A stretch of DNA of 64,000 nucleotides, taken from positions 62,001 to 126,000 of the forward strand of contig WOGZ01000032.1 in NCBI GenBank assembly GCA_009733775.1. Direction: 5' to 3'. Position 1 is the stretch's first letter. Each line of letters begins with the position of its first letter. The position numbers and the translations under genes are program-made. Below, one piece after another: positions 1 through 11,682 of this stretch. Source of the stretch: Alectoria sarmentosa (lineage: Eukaryota; Ascomycota; Lecanoromycetes; Lecanorales; Parmeliaceae). Under the pieces are notes generated by a model. It saw only the letters and a list, made by a program, of their open reading frames with translations, was not told where the DNA came from and did no database searches.

Positions 1-3000
1 AAAATATTTGTTATTAAACGATAATTAAATAATTTTCGAAATAAAATAAAGAATAATGTTTTTATATTATTCACAAAGAATTTATAAATATTATCAAATC
101 ATGTGAAAGTTTTATAAGCTTTTTTTCATAAATCATTCAATGTTATATTAAGCGTAAACACGAATATGTTATTTATAATATAATGTTTTTATACTTCAAA
201 CTGATATAAAGAATCTAACGATTTAAAAAATTCGTCGAATTTATTTTTATCATTTCTTTAAATTCAGCGAGGTTTTTTGAAAATAAGTTTTTTTTGAATA
301 TAAATAACAACTTTCGTAATAAAACAATCTTTATTATGAAATAAGATTTTGAAAAAAACATTTGTTATTTTATTGCGATGACCAAAAATATATTATATAT
401 TTAAATTTAATCTTCGAAATTGATTTATTTAATAATCATAAATTTTTTTATAAAAATTCGAATTCAAAAAATGAATCAAAGACTTATAATTGATATAAAT
501 GATAATCGAAAAATATAAATGTTTATATAAATAATCATATTTAATAATAAATATCATCATAACATAAAGCTCTTTTTTGTAAATAAAATATGTTTTTTTA
601 ATAAGCGCGAACGTGAATGAGTCATAAATCATCGAAATTTTTATTGCTTTGATATTCATAACATCGATAATCTTAAAATCCCGAAATTGTGTGATAATAA
701 AATCGATTTCGAATTTAAAAGCATTAATATAAAAATGTATAAAAAAACGCAAATCGATATTATGCATATTTGTTTAAATAACACTTTTGATTTTAATAAT
801 TTCGAAAGAAAATTGTTTCGAAATAATTCATCGTTATATTATTTTATTAATTAATCGAATCAAAAGACGAGAAAACTCAACGAAATTCTTAATTTATCAT
901 TTAATAATTTTTACTCTATCAAGAAACGAACATATTTTAAATTAATTTAAAGAAATAAATTATCTCGTTATTTTAATAACTCTTTCTTTTAATATTCATA
1001 TCAATTCATTAACGAAATGAATTATTTTTAAAATAATAATCTGAAAAACGAATAAATAAAGCTTTTTAAAAGATAATTTAAAACGTATTTATTTTATTTT
1101 TAAAAAAAAGTGATATCGAAGAAATTCGTATTATTTTTTAAAATTAATAAATCTTTTGAAAAAATCGTCGATGTAGAAAATTAATATGAGAAGTTTATTA
1201 AAACTTTTTAAATATAATAACGAAGATTCTTTGATGAAATACGAAAGAGCTTCAAAAGTACGATACACGAATTCAATTATCGTGAATTTCATTAATTTTG
1301 ACTCTTGCTGCATTCTAATAAATTATATTTATTCTATTCTTAAAATTATGAAAACGAAATAATATCGATTTTTTAAATATAACGAAATAATAAAATAAAC
1401 ATATTTAAGATCTGCCGCGAAAAAACATTGATATTTAAAATTAAAAAAATTATCGTATATCTTAAAAGAAAATTTTAAATGTGCTTTAAAAAACTTCTCA
1501 TTTATTTGAAAATAATTGAATATAATTCGAGACTCATTTTCAAACTTGAAATTCTCGATTTTATCGATAATGACAACTTTAACATTTCATTGAAACATCC
1601 TTTCATTAATAACTTAAACTAATTCATAAACATTTTCTTCGATTTCATTCTTAATGATCTTACAAAATCATTATTCAATATGTGTTAATCATCTTTTTTA
1701 AATCATGTTTAAAATTAATTTAATATTTAATTTAATACGTACTTAATGAGTAATAAGATTTATACAAAAAAGATTTTTAAAATCCGTATTATTTAAATGC
1801 TGATAATAATAAAACAAGCATAACATTTTATATTTAATTACTTTCGTAGAAATAAGAGATCTTAACACGAAATCTATCGAAAAAATTTATTCTTTTAACA
1901 CTTTAATAAAAATATTCGATCTGATGAAAGATCTTTTCACACGTTTATTTAAATACGAATTTAATTTGATAAGAGTAAAAATAAAATGTTTCAGATTAAT
2001 ATAAGAGAAAGGCGTTTTTGATACATTAAAAACATTAATTGACCAATTAAAACGATTGATTGATTTTTTGAAAAAGAATTCGAGAAAGATTTCGGGAAAA
2101 GATTCAGAAATCTCTTCGAAGAATTTTCCGAAAAAAACATTTTTGTAATAAATCTTTTACCCCGATAATAAAAGAAATAAATGTTTTAACACTTTAAAAT
2201 TATATTAATGAAAATTCAATGAATTTTTTTTTTAAAAAGCTCGTTTTCAATGTCGAAAAGATTATTTTCATTATTAAAATTATTCGATTTCGAGAAATCT
2301 CTTTCTTTCTTAATGATTTTCTTAAAAACAATCATTATAATAAACTTCGAATATATAAAAAGATTATGATTTTTGTAAAAAATCAGTTTAAGATTTATAA
2401 CTTTTTATATCTATTTTTTAATAATCTTATTATCGATAAAGATAATAAAAAAACGAATGAATATTAAAACGTCGATCGAATATAATCAAAGAATGTCGAA
2501 AATCAAATTGAAATATTCAATATTTTTGAAAACGATAATTTAAGATAATTCAAAAGCAACAAAGCAACGAATATCTCGAATAATTCTTTTCATAAAAAAA
2601 CGAAATCACATTCAATATTTCAACACGATTTTATAATGATTTGTAATACGCATAAATAAGTTTTTAAAATCAATTTCCTTCAATAAATGTAATTGTAATT
2701 CAAAAAATTTCATAAATCTCATAAATATGACATTTATATCGAAATCTTAATTTGCTTGAATATGTTTCTTATTTAACGAAATTATAATATCATCAAATCT
2801 AAAAATCGCATAAAAAATATGAAAAGCTTTATTCAAAATTATTATAACGAAAAGAAAACGAATATAACGCTCCGCTTTTATAACAATAATGTTCAAAATC
2901 ATATCAACAAAAGATTGAATAAATTAAGTTTATTAAGATAACACGAAAATTTGTGAATCTTATTAAAATGAATAAAAGAACGATATTTGATTTATATCGA

Positions 3001-5480
3001 TTTAAAAATGCGTTTATTATAATAAAGATTGAAAAAATTGAAACATTATAATAATCGGCATAAATTGAAAAAATTGTTATAAAACTTATAAAAAGTTTGA
3101 ATTGAATTGAGCATCAAAAGCCTGATTTTGAATAATAAAAATTTGATTTTAAATAATAAACTTTCTCGAATCACGTTTTTTGAATATTCGAATATAAAAA
3201 CGTTTAAGTTTTCGATACATAACAAGGAATTATGTTATCAAATTCATTTAAAATATATTAATTTTATTATTTTAAAGAATGTGACGAATCGAAACAAAAG
3301 CATTATACTTTTTAATTAATTTATTAAATATTCTTATTAAAAACTGAGGTTCGATTTTTTTATTAACACGTTTTTGATCTTTTTTTTTAAAACGTTTTTC
3401 GGAAACAATTTGAAATTGCACGAATTATTAAAATACAAATTAAAATCTTTATTCGAATTGTTTTTCTTATTGACGTCGAGAAAGGTTTATTTTAGGTTCA
3501 AATTCTTCGAATTCTTCAATGCGAGCTCTCTTATTCGAGTTAAAATCTTTATTCAAAAATGTTTTCATTTTTGCTCGAAAGATTTTGATTTTTGTTAAAT
3601 AAGTTGAAAAAAATAAATTAATCATTTTATAATAAATCGAAAGATTCGACGGGTTTAATAAAACATCATTCATTATAAGTGAAGAAACGAAAAAAGTTTG
3701 AAAAATAAATCGAGAAATGTTTGAAAAAGTGTTAACATCATATGAATAAACATTTTCGTTAAACTCTTTAAAGTATATTAAGACAAAGTTTATTTGAATA
3801 AAATTCTTAAAAACGATTTTTTTGAAATAAGATTATTTTCAAACAAAAAATATCTCATCTTAATAATTCTTAAAAATATAATCGAAATGTTCACATTTAA
3901 CACATAAATAATTATTCTTATTTATATATTATTACTTGCTTTCATTAATTTATAAATTATTCGATTTTATTTTAATAAAAAGATTTTTCGAAATGAGTTG
4001 AAAGTTTTAAAAACGATTATTCGAATTCGTGTTAACACTTCTTTCGACATTTTCTCGATTAAAATTTTAAATTAATATAAATAATATTATAAAAGCTTAA
4101 GATTAATATAAAAAACGACGTCGTTTTTCAAATTATATTTATAAACGAAAGAAAGATTTCAAAAAAGGCATTAATTTTTATTAAAATAGATTTTAATAAA
4201 TAAATTACGAACGATTTTGAGATTCTTATTGCTCGAATTTTCGATAAAAGACAAATAATGAAATTATCTATTATTTAAATAAATTCTTTTTGATAAGATT
4301 TTTATAAAAATGAAGTTTTTTGAACTTGATATCAAGCTCTTTAAATTTGAAATCCTCATTTAATAACTTTTAAATCTCGAGATTAATACGTTTAACTTTC
4401 TTCATTAAACAATAAATATTATAAAATAAACGATTCGAGAATGTCATTTCTCGAATAATTTTTTTACGAATTTTTTAATTATTTAAATTTCGAATAAATG
4501 CTCGAAAAATAATATCAAACATAATTGATTTTAAAAACGTATATAAAATCGTGTTAAAGATGAAAATAAAACGATTTTTAACATTTATTATTTATATCAA
4601 ATTTTTCATTCGCTTATAATAGATAATAAATAATTTTTAAAATTTTTGATATAAATTTGTCAACTCGACGTCGAAAAAAATCTAAAAAATTTTCGCAATC
4701 TTAATAAGAAACCTTTCATAAAAAAGAGCTCGAAAATTTTCGACGATAATTTAAATAAGATTCGAATCAATTAGCATACGAATAACATTGAGATAAAATT
4801 TAATTTATTTAATAACATTATTATTAAATAACATGTTGAGAGATTTCAAATATACATTTAAAAAAATGAGTCCATCAAGGTCTCGATAACCTTTCATTTC
4901 ATAATTAAATTTAATTAATCATTTAATAATTGAAACGATGTTTTTTGAAAAGATATCACAAAAAATAAAAATCGAATTCATTTATATATATATCATGATT
5001 GTTATTTGCTTAATAACAAAAAATATTATAATAACGATTTGAAATTTTTTTTTAAATTGATTTAAAAACGTGCTTTGATAATGAGAAGAACTTTCGAAAT
5101 TGTTAATAAAATTTGACTCGAGAAAATTGATATAAAATTTCGAATATTTTATAACGTAACGATCAGTTAATATTTTTAATAGGTTTCGAATTCTCAAATG
5201 AGAAATGTTAAGAGTTATTAAAATGAGATAAAATAATAATGATAAAACTTTCTTTAAAAATGAAATCTAATAACAATGATTTTGCTAAAAAATTGTTTAA
5301 GAATCTTCGAAACGATTAATAAGAAATTCTTTAATGAAAATAAGAGTGAATCATTCGATAGAAAAAACAGATTTCAATAACGAAAATAAGATAAGGGAAT
5401 GACGATCAATAAGACAAAAATCAAGTATTACAAACGACAATCAAGAATAAGAAGGATAATAATCTTTTCATAAGATCACC
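1..5480. repeat. AT-rich gene-free block, probably RIP-degenerated repeat or AT isochore
   Basis: Sample lines counted by eye are about 12-20% G+C, against roughly half in the rest of the window. The longest open frames are about 112 codons and consist of Lys, Asn, Ile, Phe and Tyr with no recognisable domain. The remaining cytosines often sit in CpG (TTCGAA, ACGA and TCGA words recur), while CpA is not enriched, so CpG looks over-represented for this composition. That fits cytosine loss by RIP, which acts mainly on CpA. The change to ordinary sequence falls at about 5400-5500. No transposon protein can be read through the decay. A centromeric or subtelomeric AT block is an alternative. Confidence 0.75.
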
Positions 5481-7382
5481 TGTTACGTCTCTCTAATATC
5501 GCCAAAGATTATGAAATGAGAATTCGTAATGGATAGGAAGGATGATGAAATTTATGGAAGCAGGAGGATTCTTGGAACAAGGATCTCCGCCAAGTACTAT
5601 TAAGCTATATAAGGAATGGTCTGAGAAGCCTCCCGGCAGCACCTTCCTCCTGTCTTGGAGATTTTTCTGCGAGTTGGGGGAGAGGACTAGGTGGGATTTG
5701 GAGGGTGCGGTGCTGTATTGCCGAGGAAGAGTGGTGTCGGGCATTTTGGGAGATGGGTTTTCAGAAGATTATCGATGGGATTTATTGAATTATTCAGATA
5801 CCCCAGAGACGGAGACCGACAAGTTTCATAATCGAAGAGCAGGCGCGGGAAGGAATGGCTGCGAAAGTGTTATCATCGAAGTTTTAAGCATTTGTGTTAA
5901 ACAATTCCAATCTTCTCTCGCGACGAAATCTCACCGAAAAAAAATGACGCCCTTCGTTCCGAAATTTCTCCCTCCTCCGTCGTGGAGATGATTGGAACCG
6001 AATGGGGTTAGCAAGGCAGGCAGCAAGCAAATGGAGGTTTAGATAGAATTCCTCCGCGAGTGTCAGAGGTGGCGCGGTTGGATGAGCGAGGGAGCCCAGT
6101 CAGTCAGTGTCACCCTGGTCTCGGTCCCTCTGTTGGAGACAACACAATAATGACATTCGCATCTTCGATTCTCCGAGGCGCGCACTTGAATGCCCTTCTC
6201 ATGCCCAGTAGAATCCTTCCTCGGAGAAAAGACAGTTGACGGAAAAGATGACCAAACTTCCCCCCCTCTTCCCGCATCCTACCTTCACCATCCAATCACC
6301 GCCCTCCTCCCTCCCGATCCTATTCCCATCAGATCTAAAACACACCCACGAGTATCTCTCCTCCTCCAAAAAAAAGTATGTGCTCATCTGGGATCAGCGA
6401 GAAAGCCATTGATGAAGGGAAATCCCGAAAGATGGGATCAATTCACACACACTTGTGACGCCAGACCCAGAAAATTCAGGTCTGTCTATGAGCAGCATAG
6501 GAATATTGGGAACGGCACATTCGCATCTTGGAGAAGAAGTCCGAAACGAGAGAGAGAGATTGCTGACGAAGAATGCACTATGCATTTCACGTATTCTCGA
6601 TCGTAGATCCGCGCGATTCGATCTGAGATGGCGCGTGGGAATCTCGACATCATCTCGTACAACCTCTCTGGAGAAGTTGCTTTATGCTCGGCGGAGTAGG
6701 GACTTTCCAGTGAACACAACGAATTCGTGCAGGGCTTCTGGCACGGGCAAAGACTTGCGCGAGGCCCCCAGAATCCCTTCTCGAATCGCTTTCTTCGTCT
6801 TTCATCTTTGTGTTTCCGTCCGTATCTTACAGGTACCGAATCGGCGTCTATGGGTAGCAAATCAAGCGGACGTACGAGCGCTATCTGACATGACGAATGC
6901 GCGCGCGGTGAGCTTTGTCAAACCGTTTATCGTCTTGGGGTTGTATGGATCTTGAAAGACCATCAATCTTCGCAGATTGCGGAAGCGTATGATGTTCTGT
7001 GTTGCTAATTCATGTTTTTAGGCATCAGACCTCGCACAAGTCAGACGGTCGAGCAGCTCACCATTCTATGGCAGCGTCGTGACCGTTGTCGGACTGAGGG
7101 TCCAGGTCGTTGAAGGTGGTTCTCTTTCTCAGAGGCCGTCGGCTGCTATGCGGTTAGCCTTCTGCTCCCTCGCGACTGAAAGCAATCCTGACATCGTGAC
7201 AATTGCGGACTTTGCAGAAAATGAGGGATTGCGCTGTATTAGGAGTCATGATGGGACTGTTAATTCTAACCAACCAGGGATGAGCGCAAGAATTTCTTAT
7301 TCCGAGACTTATCTGAGGAAAGGGCTTGGAATACAGAGTCACAAAAGTGTTGACTTGACAGAAAAGATGATATTATTGGAAT
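5481..7382. other. Intergenic stretch beside the AT-rich block, no supported gene
   Basis: Composition becomes ordinary here. Open frames exist on both strands, the most gene-like being an ATG-started frame at 5542-5991 (+, 149 codons), but none shows a domain, a signal peptide or a pair of exons joining in phase. Nothing here is counted as a gene. Confidence 0.5.
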
Positions 7383-7568
7383 CTATGATATAGTCATCAC
7401 GCAAGGTATAATGCAACCACAGACATACAAATAACGGTTCCTTTGAGCCCTAATTTCCATCCACTCACAACCGCCCTCGATCGGAGCCGCCCCTTTCTCC
7501 TCCCCGGTCCAAAGTCGACTCCATAATTCGAGGGCATCATCATTGTGCCATTCCCAAAGCTCCATAAG

Positions 7569-7995
7569 TATCAGCGCGCTGAGCTCAATTGATTGGGCGG
7601 CTCCATCAATGACCAAAGTCTCGAATTCGATATTCAGGCCCTGAAACATCTCGTGACCGCTATCACTCAACGTAGCACATATCACGTGAGCACCGTCAAT
7701 AATTTCTTGTTGTACACGCCGCCTACTCATCTCAGCATCTCTGACAGCCGTATCGTCACCTCTCTTTGGCGGCATCGATCTAATTGCTGAGCTACTGCTT
7801 TTTTCTCTTCAACACTTCAAATTCACGGTCCTGCTCAGCAGACACAGGTTTTCCGCTAGCTTTGAGTCCATCGACCACGGTCAGAAGGGTGTGAAGTTGG
7901 TCGCTCTCTCCAAGTCTGCCGGTGCGTCGAACCCCAGTCAGATACGTCGGCGTACTTTCGAACCTCCAGTGCGTGTGTTCGATGAATTTTTGCAC
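7569..7995 (-). pseudogene. SEN1: SEN1-like superfamily 1 RNA/DNA helicase fragment, broken
   Basis: Read leftward, this stretch encodes a piece of the Sen1/UPF1-type helicase core: a basic coiled segment ending EVLKRKK, then TAVRDAEMSRRR, the motif HVICATLSDSGHEMF, and ETLVIDGAAQSIELSALI. These match in order the region around helicase motifs Ic to II of Sen1, the nuclear helicase of transcription termination and R-loop removal. The copy is not functional. The pieces lie in different frames (breaks near 7792 and near 7756), the motif II DEAA is read as DGAA, and homology stops abruptly after ALI at 7569. The N-terminal half, the Walker A motif and the C-terminal RecA domain are missing. It looks like a partial duplication of a SEN1 gene elsewhere in the genome. 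Confidence 0.7.
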
Positions 7996-8063
7996 AGTTG
8001 CCCCCAGAAAGGTTCAATGTAATGCTGAGCTTTTGCGCTGTTGTCGAGGCTCAAGGGCCCGCT

Positions 8064-8719
8064 TCAGGCTCTGTAATGCTTGAAGCCGACGCCCCCGATC
8101 GGTTTCTCCACGACGGCCCAGCCCTCAGCGTCCGGTAATTCCACGTCCTCCGCGTCGATCATGGCGGCCAGGTTGTCCAGAACTGGATGTCTTTTCGTCC
8201 ATTCGGTTCCTTCAACATATAATGTGACCTTTTGCACGGTACCTCTGCCTTTGATCGACTTCATCGTTCACATTTCAGTACACTACATTCGTTTCCCAGA
8301 TTGAATATGACTGACCTGGTATCCCACCACCCAGTGGCGAGCCAAACCGTCGAGGCCTTTGTCGTACATGGCCAATTTTCCATACTTCTCATATATAGTT
8401 TTCTTCATCAAGCGTCAGCTCTGATTACTCCAAGCATGTTGCAATGCGTGAGGCTAGAAATACTAACCAGAATCTCACGCAGATCTTTATCGGTTTTCTC
8501 CTTCGCGCTGAATACATCCACGTCCTTTTGCGATGTTGCCTCTACCCTTCTTCCGCATGCGAAAGCCGTGAAGAGATCTCTCCGAGTTTCTTCAACCCAG
8601 GTGCTCTTCTCAAGATCGTTCAACTCACTCTCGAGGTCCTTCTGGGACTCAGGCGAAAGGACTGGGCGGACATTGACGTCTTCGCTCGATTCAGAGCCGG
8701 CAATCCTTGCTCCAGACAT
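8064..8719 (-). CDS. Orphan three-exon gene, 177-residue hypothetical protein
   Basis: Three exons join in phase: 8719-8469/8468, 8402-8316 and 8258-8064. The introns are 65 nt (GTTAGT, gctgac branch point, GAAG end) and 57 nt (GTCAGT, tactgaa, GAAG end), both phase 0. The start is an ATG at 8719 (MSGARIAGSESSEDV) and the product ends GGVGFKHYRA. The N-terminal third is acidic and charged (ESQKDLESELNDLEK), likely helical; the middle is aromatic (KTIYEKYGKLAMYD, ARHWVVGY); the last exon carries an acidic patch (MIDAEDVELPDAEG). There is no signal peptide, membrane helix or family I recognise. It sits just upstream of the SEN1-like fragment on the same strand. The function is unknown; two in-phase introns make a chance open frame unlikely. 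Confidence 0.65.
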
Positions 8720-10007
8720 CTCGAGGGGTGGGCGTGAGAGGAGTCGCTAGGGTTTTGGCTCAGGTATGTTGAAAGCCTTGTGGTGAGGAGCGAAAAGAAG
8801 TGTTATAGAAGATCTGACGGGCTAGGAGACAGCTGGTTCTGTGTTATCTTTATAGTGGACGGGACAAGGGATTTCTCAACACAGCAATGACGCCTTACCG
8901 AGATTTCCAGGCTGTCTCCTTCATGACGGTCGGTAGCCGAATGTCACATGTATATTTGTATACTTCGGTCAACAAGATGGAGAAGGTAGTAGTTGTTCCG
9001 GTCTACGACCATATCCGAAGCTGATGCTCCAGGGCCTAGGCTATCCATGGCGTGCATTGATGGAATGACTTGGGCTGTATTCTCCTAGCGCGCCGTAAGA
9101 AGCAGGTCGCATGCCTTCTAGATGGTGCTTCTAGCACTTGTATCGATCCACAGCTGACGGACATACAGCTTGTAGGTTTGTAGCAACTCACATTTCCATA
9201 ACTTCAAGCTCAGCAACTTTCCGCGATTTCGTCTACGAAGTCTGAGGACTCGGAGCTCGGGTTGTCTTTCCTTTGGATACCGAATGCGCTGCAGTTGCTC
9301 TGAATCTAGCTCGCCCTGTAAGCATTTCGGACTGTGGCATCAGGTTCGAAGCCCACCTTAGATTCCACGACCATGTCCACAGATAGCGAAGTTGGGGCCG
9401 GCTCCGCCTTGAAGCCCCCATTCCCTTTCTTTTGGACATCGATGAGCCAATTTGCTCTGCAATTACACCTAAAATTCCATTCGATTACAAAATCTCCACC
9501 ATCATACTATGAATTGCGCCGATTCTTCGCTTCGCGTCCAAGCGAGATTCCAATAGATGAATACGACGTTGTGGCTTACAGTCACAATGCAAGCCACCGG
9601 ATCGGGTCATGAGCACAAACCGTAGTGATCCTTCGGCCTGAGAGGACTCGAAAAAAAGGGGAAAGATCGCCAATGGGACTTGGGATTGCCGGAAATGATG
9701 GAGACTTTGTCTTTTTTATGTGGAAGGTAGTATGCGAGGAGAAGTTTGCCTGCCAGCTCGTCTGCGCTAATAATCGGACTTAGTACTCGCAGCAAACAAA
9801 GACTTCGACAAACAATCAGCCACGTAACTCGCAGCAAACAACGAGTTCGTTCACCGAAGCAGCGATCTGACATGGAGAATGCAGATACCCTTTTGAGCTG
9901 ATGTGTTTCAAGTAAGAGGCCAGTCGAACCGGTAAGACTTCTGCATGCCACTTCGGCGATCCTACAAGCCACCACCGTGGAGCGTATTTCTCGGATATCC
10001 ACGTCTT
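8720..10007. other. Intergenic stretch with an unresolved coding-like segment
   Basis: No complete gene was assembled. On the minus strand between about 9130 and 9470 there is coding-like sequence (NWLIDVQKKGNGGFK, then after a possible 41-nt intron GELDSEQLQRIRYPKERQ). Competing frames on both strands are also open and splice choices conflict, so it is left unannotated. The rest holds nothing recognisable. Confidence 0.4.
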
Positions 10008-10625
10008 TCAGACCTTGACCCACTCATCTTCCACCTCCTTGTCGCTCGCAGCTTCCTCCCAATCCTGCATTCCCCCGTCCACCATCGATTGCGAAGACTC
10101 GGTCTCTACTCCTGCCGTTTTGCTCTTCTCTACCTTGGCTAGCGAAACGCAGACAACCGTCTTGGCAGTACCGCGTTTGCGACCCGGCTGCAGCATCCAT
10201 TAGCAGCCATCTTGCCGACAGTAGAAGTACTGAAAGGCATCAATGACATACCTCCGAGCATTTGAGATGGTACTTGCCATCTTCATCACAACCACGAACG
10301 TGTAGGTCAAAAGCACCGTGTTCGACGTAGATGGAGTGCTACCCAGACGGTCAGCTTAGATGAAACACAGTGACGTGAATAATCCAAACATCTCAGTGCA
10401 GACTAGACGTACCAAAGTGTTGTGCAATTCGCTGTTGCTACCGTAGGTCATATGGTAGAGATTTTCCGGTTTGACACGGGCAAGGTAGAATGCATTGTTC
10501 ACAGGGGCGCACTTGAGAGCGAGTTTGCTAAGTTTCAAAAATTGCCTCTTACTGCGCCCGAGCCAATTGTCCTCGAGCCAATTGCCCGTAAGACGCTCGT
10601 CGCAAGGCAGATTTGAAAAAGGCAT
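10008..10625 (-). CDS. Orphan three-exon gene, 159-residue hypothetical protein
   Basis: Exons are 10625-10413, 10338-10252 and 10187-10008, all joined in phase 0. Intron 1 is 74 nt (GTACGT, aagctgac branch point, GGGTAG) and intron 2 is 64 nt (GTATGT, gctaat, CTGCAG), both textbook fungal introns. The ATG at 10625 begins MPFSNLPCDERL. The N-terminal half is basic, with several cysteines (LKCAPVNNAFYLARV). The short middle exon encodes HSIYVEHGAFDLHVRGCDED. The C-terminus is hydrophilic and acidic (MQDWEEAASDKEVEDEW). No signal peptide, membrane segment or known domain is visible. A further 5' exon cannot be excluded. The splice signals support a real, lineage-specific gene of unknown function. 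Confidence 0.65.
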
Positions 10626-11292
10626 CTTGGTTTGGATGAAGTAGACCAAATAAATACTTTAGAAAAGTACTTGATTATGTTAGTGATTCTAAAGATTATG
10701 AAATGTTGTATGCTGAGGCTGGAAACTATATAGGTAAGCTTATTATGTGATATGGCGGTAAGATAGTGTTGGTGCCTTGGTGTTGAACGAATGGCAGGTT
10801 GCCGCGTGAAGAAAGTGTTGAGCCGCCAGATCAAGTACCATTATTCAGATCTCCTCTTTGAAAACTGAAAAATGGGGAGGTAAAGTCAATGTACACATCT
10901 CGTCAGCGTTCTGATACATACGAATTATCACCATGTTGACAGAGTAAAAAGTCCTTCCCAAATCCTGTGACTCAAGCTCTTCATCCAGCGCCAAAGAAGG
11001 CGCAACTGGTTGCAAGTCTATTGTTCAACCTCTATTGTTCAACTCTCACCACTTGTTTGTCACCACCCCCATACAACCTCACATACTCCTCCCTCAAGCC
11101 TAATAAAGCCTCCAATCTTACCAGTTTCCAGGGATCCATCCCCCACGCCTTACAATGAGTCTTTATCCCCACTTCCGCCAACAATTTATCAGTGTAACCC
11201 GCCTGCTCAAATACCATCTAATCCCCTTTTTCATTACAAGTACCTGCATCGACACCACGCCATGAACTTCGCGACATGGCTTTTACGTTCAT
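10626..11292. other. Intergenic, nothing recognised
   Basis: No exon pairs, repeats or domains were found. A (GA)n run lies at 11301-11313, just inside the neighbouring gene remnant. Confidence 0.4.
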
Positions 11293-11682
11293 TTAGTGCG
11301 GGAGAGAGAGAGAGACGGTTGTCCAGATAAGCTGTCGCCCAGATTGCTTGGACTTCCGCTGAGCGAAATAAGTTACGACCATGACGAGGCCCATGAAGGT
11401 AATAGAACGGTCATTGAGGGGCGCAATAGCATTTTAGAGGCGGTAGGAGTAGTGATTGGGGTTTTATGGTTATGGGTGGAGGATTGGCGAGCATGGGGAA
11501 ACGGGTGAAGACTTTGTCATTGGCTTCCTGCTTTAGATGTGCCCATTCTTTCTCGTCTGCAGATTATGAATCGTGTGAGAGTCAGTGGGGAAGGCCAAGT
11601 TGGGCGGGGAGGTCTTGGGACAAGAAGGAGAGGGTAGATGACTAGCCGGTACCTTAGAGGGCGTCGGTGGGGACTGCCTCAT
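11293..11682 (-). pseudogene. Small membrane-protein-like gene with one frameshift
   Basis: Minus-strand sequence reads like a small two-exon gene. The ATG at 11682 begins MRQSPPTPSK; an intron begins GTACCG and has a cactgac branch region. The next exon encodes KEWAHLKQEANDKVFTRFPML and NPPPITIKP. The frame then changes at an AAAA run near 11434, after which a hydrophobic helix (FMGLVMVVTYFAQRKSKQ) and a short tail follow to a stop at 11293. The pattern of an N-terminal soluble part, one late helix and then basic residues is typical of small mitochondrial or ER membrane proteins, but I do not recognise the family. Removing one A from the run would rejoin the frames, so sequence error and pseudogene are both open. 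The acceptor site is uncertain. Confidence 0.4.

Noticed and set aside
1..5480. Mitochondrial DNA insertion as explanation of the AT block
   Set aside because: No mitochondrial protein, rRNA or tRNA pattern is visible and the CpG excess is unlike fungal mtDNA.
9130..9620. Coding-like minus-strand segments
   Set aside because: Needs introns of 32-41 nt and conflicts with an open plus-strand frame; not enough to call a gene.
10422..10616. Plus-strand frame with a BTB-like phrase (ECIVHRGALESEF)
   Set aside because: It is antisense to exon 1 of the spliced gene at 10008-10625, whose introns are much stronger evidence.
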